A DNA stretch of 64,000 nt, taken from assembly GCA_034440635.1 (NCBI GenBank), contig JAOTON010000324.1:58343-122342 (forward strand). Direction: 5' to 3'. Source of the stretch: Lepas anatifera (lineage: Eukaryota > Arthropoda > Thecostraca > Lepadidae). The position numbers and the translations under genes are program-made. The first letter of the stretch is position 1, and each line of letters starts with the position of its first letter. Below, one piece after another: positions 58,701-64,000 of the stretch. The notes beneath the pieces were generated by a model, which was not told the DNA's origin, searched no databases, and saw only the letters and a program-made list of their open reading frames with translations.

Positions 58701-61276
58701 CTGACCTCCCCCCCCCTCCACAGTGTGATGGTGTCCCCGAGGTACTGACCTCCCCTCCCTTCCACAGTGTGATGGTGTCCCCAGGCCAGGGTACTGACCT
58801 CCCCTCCCCTTCCACAGTGTGATGGTGTCCCCAGGCCAGGGTACTGACCTCCCTTCCACAGTGTGATGGTATCCCCAGGCCAGGGTACTGACCTCCCCTC
58901 CCTTCCACAGTGTGATGGTGTCCCCCAGGCCAGGTACTGACCTCCCCTCCACAGTGTGATGGTGTCCCCGAGGTACTGACCCTCCCCTCCCTTCCACAGT
59001 GTGATGGTGTCCCCAGGCCAAGGTACTGACCTCCCCTCCCTTCCACAGTGTGATGGTGTCCCCGAGGTACTGACCCTTCCCTCCCGTCCACAGTGTGATG
59101 GTGTCCCCGAGGCCAGAGTACTGACCTCCCCTCCCTTCCACAGTGTGATGGTGTCCCCAGGCCAAGGTACTGACCTCCCCTCCCTTCCACAGTGTGATGG
59201 TGTCCCCGAGGTACTGACCCTCCCCTCCCCTCCACAGTGTGATGGTGTCGCCGAGGTACTGACCCTCCCCTCCACAGTGTGATGGTGTCCCCAGGCCAAG
59301 GTACTGACCTCCCCTCCCTTCCACAGTGTGATGGTGTCCCCGAGGTACTGACCCTCCCCCCACAGTGTGATGGTGTCGCCGAGGTACTGACCCTCCCCTC
59401 CACAGTGTGATGGTGTCCCCAGGCCAAGGTACTGACCTCCCCTCCCGTCCACAGTGTGATGGTGTCCCCGAGGTACTGACCCTCCCCTCCACAGTGTGAT
59501 GGTGTCGCCGAGGTACTGACCCTCCCCTCCCGTCCACAGTGTGATGGTGTCCCCAGGCCCGGGTACTGACCCTCCCCTCCACAGTGTGATGGTGTCCCCC
59601 AGGCCAGAGTACTGACCTCCCCTCCCGTCCACAGTGTGATGGTGTCCCCAGGCCAGGATACTGACCCTCCCCTCCACAGTGTGATGGTGTCCCCAGGCCA
59701 GGGTACTGACCCCCTCCCGTCCACAGTGTGATGGTGTCCCCCAGGTACTGACCTCCCCTCCCTTCCACAGTGTGATGGTGTCCCCAGGCCAGGGTACTGA
59801 CCTCCCCTCCCTTCCACAGTGTGATGGTGTCCCCAGGCCAGGGTACTGACCTCCCCTCCCTTCCACAGTGTGATGGTGTCCCCAGGCCAGGGTACTGACC
59901 TCCCCTCCCTTCCACAGTGTGATGGTGTCCCCAGGCCAGGGTACTGACCCCCTCCCGTCCACAGTGTGGTGGTGTCCCCCAGGCCAGGGTACTGACCCTC
60001 CCCTCCCTTCCACAGTGTGATGGTGTCCCCAGGCCAGGGTACTGACCTCCCCTCCCTTCCACAGTGTGATGGTGTCCCCAGGCCAGGGTACTGACCTCCC
60101 CTCCCTTCCACAGTGTGATGGTGTCCCCAGGCCAGGGTACTGACCTCCCCTCCCTTCCACAGTGTGATGGTGTCCCCAGGCCAGGGTACTGACCTCCCCT
60201 CCCTTCCACAGTGTGATGGTGTCCCCGAGGTACTGACCCTCCCTCCCACAGTGTGATGGTGTCCCCGGGTACTGACCCTCCCTTCCACAGTGTGATGGTG
60301 TCCCCGAGGTACTGACCCTCCCCTCCACAGTGTGATGGTGTCCCCAGGCCAGAGTACTGACCTCCCTTCCACAGTGTGATGGTGTCCCCAGGCCCTCCCC
60401 TCCACAGTGTGATGGTGTCCCCGAGGTACTGACCCTCCTGGCCCTCCCCTCCACAGTGTGATGGTGTCCCCAGGCCCGGGTACTGACCCTCCCCTCCCGT
60501 CCACAGTGTGATGGTGTCCCCGAGGTACTGACCCTCCCCTCCCGTCCACAGTGTGATGGTGTCCCCCGAGGTACTGACCCTCCCCTCCACAGTGTGATGG
60601 TGTCCCCCGAGGTACTGACCCTCCCCTCCCCGTCCACAGTGTGATGGTGTCCCCGAGGTACTGACCCTCCCTCCACAGTGTGATGGTGTCCCCGAGGTAC
60701 TGACCCTCCCCTCCCGTCCACAGTGTGATGGTGTCCCCGAGGTACTGACCCTCCTCCCTCCACAGTGTGATGGTGTCCCCGAGGCTACTGACCCTCCCTC
60801 CCCGTCCACAGTGTGATGGTGTCCCCGAGGTACTGACCCTCCCCTCCACAGTGTGATGGTGTCCCCGAGCTACTGACCCTCCCCTCCCGTCCACAGTGTG
60901 ATGGTGTCCCCGAGGTACTGACCCTCCCTCCCTCCACAGTGTGATGGTGTCCCCCAGGCCAGAATACTGACCCTCCCCTCCCCTCCACAGTGTGATGGTG
61001 TCCCCAGGCCAGAGTACTGACCCTCCCCTCCCCTCCCACAGTGTGATGGTGTCCCCCAGGCCAGAGTACTGACCCTCCCCTCCCGTCCACAGTGTGATGG
61101 TGTCCCCGAGCTACTGACCCTCCCCTCCACAGTGTGATGGTGTCCCCAGGCCAGGGTACTGACCTCCCCTCCCCTCCACAGTGTGATGGTGTCCCCGAGG
61201 TACTGACCCTCCCCTCCCCTCCCACAGTGTGATGGTGTCCCCGAGGTACTGACCTCCCCTCCCGTCCACAGTGTGA
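55760..61276 (+). repeat. 5.5-kb minisatellite of splice-site-like units (~110-120 copies)
   Basis: Units of about 40-56 bp. The core is CACAG, TGTGATGGTGTCCCCGAG, GTACTGAC, then a CCCTCCCCTCC-type pyrimidine tract ending CACAG of the next unit. Main variants insert GCCAGGG or GCCAGA before GTACTGAC (CCCAGGCCAGGGTACTGAC) or lengthen the pyrimidine tract (CCCTCCCGTC or CCCTCCCTTC). First units at 55760-55830 are the most diverged, as expected at an array edge. On the minus strand all three frames are largely stop-free, giving Gly/His/Thr-rich frames of up to 1,703 codons; I regard these as a by-product of the repeat and do not call a gene. The far end is cut by a LINE. Confidence 0.95.
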
Positions 61277-64000
61277 TTTTTTTTAATGCTTTTTTGTATT
61301 TTCATTCTTACATTGCAAGGTGAACGAAACGATACGTCGACATCATAACAACAAAGGTGGTAACATGGAACACACGGGGAAAACTGGACTGTCAAAACAG
61401 GCCACGACAAGATTGAGTCTACACAATAAACAGCCACAGATAACAGTGAACAAAAAACAGAACCGACAAAATCTACCGCAAACAGCAGCCGCTGTCTGTC
61501 CCAATCAGTCACAACAAGTCATTTTCTATCTCTCTTTCGGCCCTCCCCCTTCCCCAAACCCTTCCCCTCCCACATGAAGTACTTTCACAAATTTCCAACC
61601 TTTGAAAAGCTCTCAGAAGTTTAAATTGTAGGCCTCTCGGAGTCCGGCCTAGCACCTAAACTTTTTAAATGTTTAGTTCTGAACTTTCATTTATGAATGG
61701 GGCCCATCTTTCCCGGAATTTGTGAATTTTACTAGTTCTTTTGGCGATCACTAGTTCGATGCTGAATTGTTTCGCAATAAAAGTGAGGAAGTTACCTAAG
61801 TCCAGTCTTTCTTCTCTAACGCGCTTATAAACTATAAACTGTTTCGCATTTAGAACAATGAAGTTTACTATGTTTGTGGTTGAAAGTGAACCAAATAATA
61901 TGTCTCTCTCGTTAAGACTTAACTGCTGCTCTCCTAAAAACTCAACTTGCAATTTATCCTGATCAGTAGTTCGTTCCAGAAATTTAAGGTATCATCACAG
62001 AATACAAAAGAGAAATGCTGCAGTGTCTCAATTTCTCCACAATAGTTCTACAGAATGGGTCCGTCGTGACGTTTACACGGATACTGAGAAATCTCCTAGT
62101 TAGGGAAAAACGATGAGTTATTCTATACTGTAGACTCTGCAATTTAGTGGATTTAGTAATATGCAAACGGAAGCGCGTGCATTTTGGTTCCAATCTTCAG
62201 AAAAATCGATCCCCTCGTTTTATCCATTTTGATTTGAGCATTTGGAATAATGTGTTTTATAAGTCTTTGTCGAAAAAATATTTCGATTTAACTGCTTGAA
62301 TCGGGGACTAATTTCCCATTAATACTTTTATTTGGGACGCAAGCTATTCTTGTCATTAAGTGAAAGCGATTGAGAGCCGATAACTCGGTCTCCTCCATTC
62401 CCTGGGTATCGACTCGCACCAGCCCACTTGCGGAGTTCAAGAGAGATTTACCCTCTCGCAATGAATGTTTTTCTTTAAATGCAGTTGCCGTCAGCATCTG
62501 TGCCTCGGATTTATCAAGAAAATCATCCACAGAGAAAAAATATTACGCTCATACAACGTGCGACAAGAAAAAAAGGACGTCCTTCTACCCTTAAGGCTGA
62601 ATTATTCCAAATGATTTGTTTTTCTTATGTCTTCAGCACTAAGCGGTTCAGCTATCAGCAAAGATCTCCCGTAGCCATTGCAGCATCTCTCTATAAAGTG
62701 GGGAATCCTTCTTGACTTTACCCATTCATTTCCGTAATTCTACATGTTTAATACTTGTTTTAAAGGTCTATACCCAATCTTATTTGTAGAATTTTTGCTA
62801 AGCGTTGAGTCCTGGTTATCCACGAGTCTTCCATACCATGAAACTCGAACAGACTTATGAATATGTTCTACTTTTGGTGCATTCAATCCACCATTCTTTG
62901 TGATCCTGATATAGGACTTCCCGAGCAACTTTGGGAGGACGACCTCTCCAAATGAACTTCATTATTTTGCTCTGGATCGGGTTTGAGGTTTTTTTTTTTA
63001 TATTTATTGATGAAGCTGCCATTGAATAAATAAACCTGTGGGATAACTAAGGCTTTAATAACCTTAGTAATACTTCCTTTCTGCGACAAACTTCTCTGTG
63101 ACCACTGGTTAAGTGTTGCCTCTGTTTTCGAGACAGCAGGTCCAACATTATCACATGGATGCAAAGCACTAAAATGGATTCCCAATATTTTTAACTTTGC
63201 CTGCTCGGTACCCCGGTCACAAATATATTTCGTTGAATGTTTGATAGTGATCCAAGCCACATAAATCTGACATTTTATCTACATTTAATTTAGCAATCCT
63301 GAGGCTAACCCAAAATCTTTTGTAACACTTAGAGCCGCCTGGGCAGCTATGCTCGTCCTTAACAAACAGAGTGGTATCATCAATGTATTGTGAAAGTTTA
63401 ACTTCTGTATCGGATATCGTTATTCCTCTAATCTGAGTCATCCCACGGATTTTGACGGCAAAAATTTCAACCACCAGGCAAAATGTCAAGCTTGAGACTG
63501 GACAGCCCTGCTGGGAGTCCTCGTGTCGAGGAAAACCATTGAGATGTGTAACCATTGTTGATTATAGCAAGCTCCATATCTTTATGCATGATTTTGATCC
63601 AATCAATGAAATAAGGACCGAAATTGAATTGTCCTAATTTGTCGTAAATAAATTGGTGTTCCACTGCTGTTGAACGCATTTCCGAAAATCTAGAGCCATC
63701 AAAATTCCTTCAAGCTTATCAATTTCACAATATTCAATAACGTCCACAACCATTCGAATATTCGTGCCTTAATATACCCTTCCCTCGGATCGATCCGGTT
63801 TGATCAGAGCGAACAATCAATTTTCGAAATAATGGTCATGGGCCTGTTTGCCCTAACCTTTGCCACACAATTTTGTATACTATTCCAAAAGACAAATGGC
63901 TCGCTTATTCTTTGAGAAACTTTTGGTCACCATGTTTAGGTATTAGGGTTATAACTCCCCTCCTTTGGGTTGCAAAAAACATTCCCCTTTCTTTTGTCTG
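61277..64000 (-). mobile_element. Decayed L1/Tx1-like LINE, 3' part
   Basis: On the minus strand, reading from 64000 down, fragments of a non-LTR reverse transcriptase appear in shifting frames. First comes FIDWIKIMHKDM and a TRG block (63467-63679), then QQGCPVSSLTF and the catalytic YIDD at about 63376-63387. The thumb-like ATLNQWSQRSLSQKGSITKV and GGLNAPKVEHIHKSVRVSW follow. Further 3' are the C-terminal LNERDILFGS and FRERWAPFI segments typical of this clade (61665-61952). Stops and frameshifts interrupt it, so it is inactive. The 3' end is A-rich (TTTTTTTT on the + strand at 61278) and abuts the minisatellite. The 5' end is outside the window. Confidence 0.85.

Noticed and set aside
55757..60894. 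Minus-strand open frames of 1,135-1,703 codons as a giant repeat protein.
   Set aside because: All three frames are open at once and switch freely with indels, so openness reflects the repeat unit. No start context, promoter or domain supports a gene. Kept only as a low-priority finding.

Overview
This window is animal nuclear DNA, not bacterial or viral. It has no operons or dense coding. It does have spliced exons with GT-AG borders, tRNA-derived SINEs, hAT- and piggyBac-type MITEs, a decayed LINE, long microsatellites and several minisatellites. The one protein-coding gene I can support is a forkhead transcription factor of the FOXK class, on the + strand from about 33.76 to 55.49 kb. Its sequence and the repeat content suggest an invertebrate. 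A crustacean is my guess from the abundance of (AG)n and compound SSRs, but the sequence does not prove it.

Layout. 1-33.6 kb: gene-poor DNA with SINEs, short non-autonomous DNA transposons (several with 8-bp target-site duplications), (AG)n/(AT)n tracts, a 26-bp and a 65-bp minisatellite, a fold-back element, and three short CpG-rich patches that look like promoters (about 3.65-3.84, 13.2-13.35 and 21.6-21.86 kb) with no gene I can attach. 33.65-55.49 kb: FOXK, ten coding exons. Exon 1 carries most of the FHA domain and exon 2 finishes it. Exon 3 has the FOXK-specific linker, exons 4-5 a low-complexity linker, exons 6-7 the forkhead DNA-binding domain, and exons 8-10 a Ser/Pro/Gln-rich C-terminus. 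All nine intron phases agree, and the ten exons add up to 1857 nt, i.e. 618 codons plus TAA. Intron 2 is 11.3 kb; its second half is unusually CpG-rich, and it holds two copies of a piggyBac-like MITE. 55.76-61.28 kb: a 5.5-kb minisatellite. 61.28-64 kb: the 3' part of a decayed L1/Tx1-like LINE on the - strand, whose A-rich tail abuts the minisatellite.

The most unusual feature is the relation between tandem repeats and splice sites in and just after FOXK. Intron 8 opens with a ~21-bp array whose first unit is the exon-8 donor (AG|GTACGG); the exon-8 frame stays open through much of it. In intron 3 a ~54-bp array repeats the last bases of exon 3 together with its donor (again GTACGG). Intron 6, which splits the forkhead domain, runs into (AG)48-(ACAGAG)63 three bases after its start. 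Downstream of the stop codon, the 5.5-kb array is made of roughly 110-120 units. Each has a branch-point-like TACTGAC, a pyrimidine tract, CACAG, an 18-nt exon-like block, and GTAC again. Together these form an unusual set of amplified splice-signal-like repeats at one locus. Whether any copy is used in splicing cannot be told from sequence alone.
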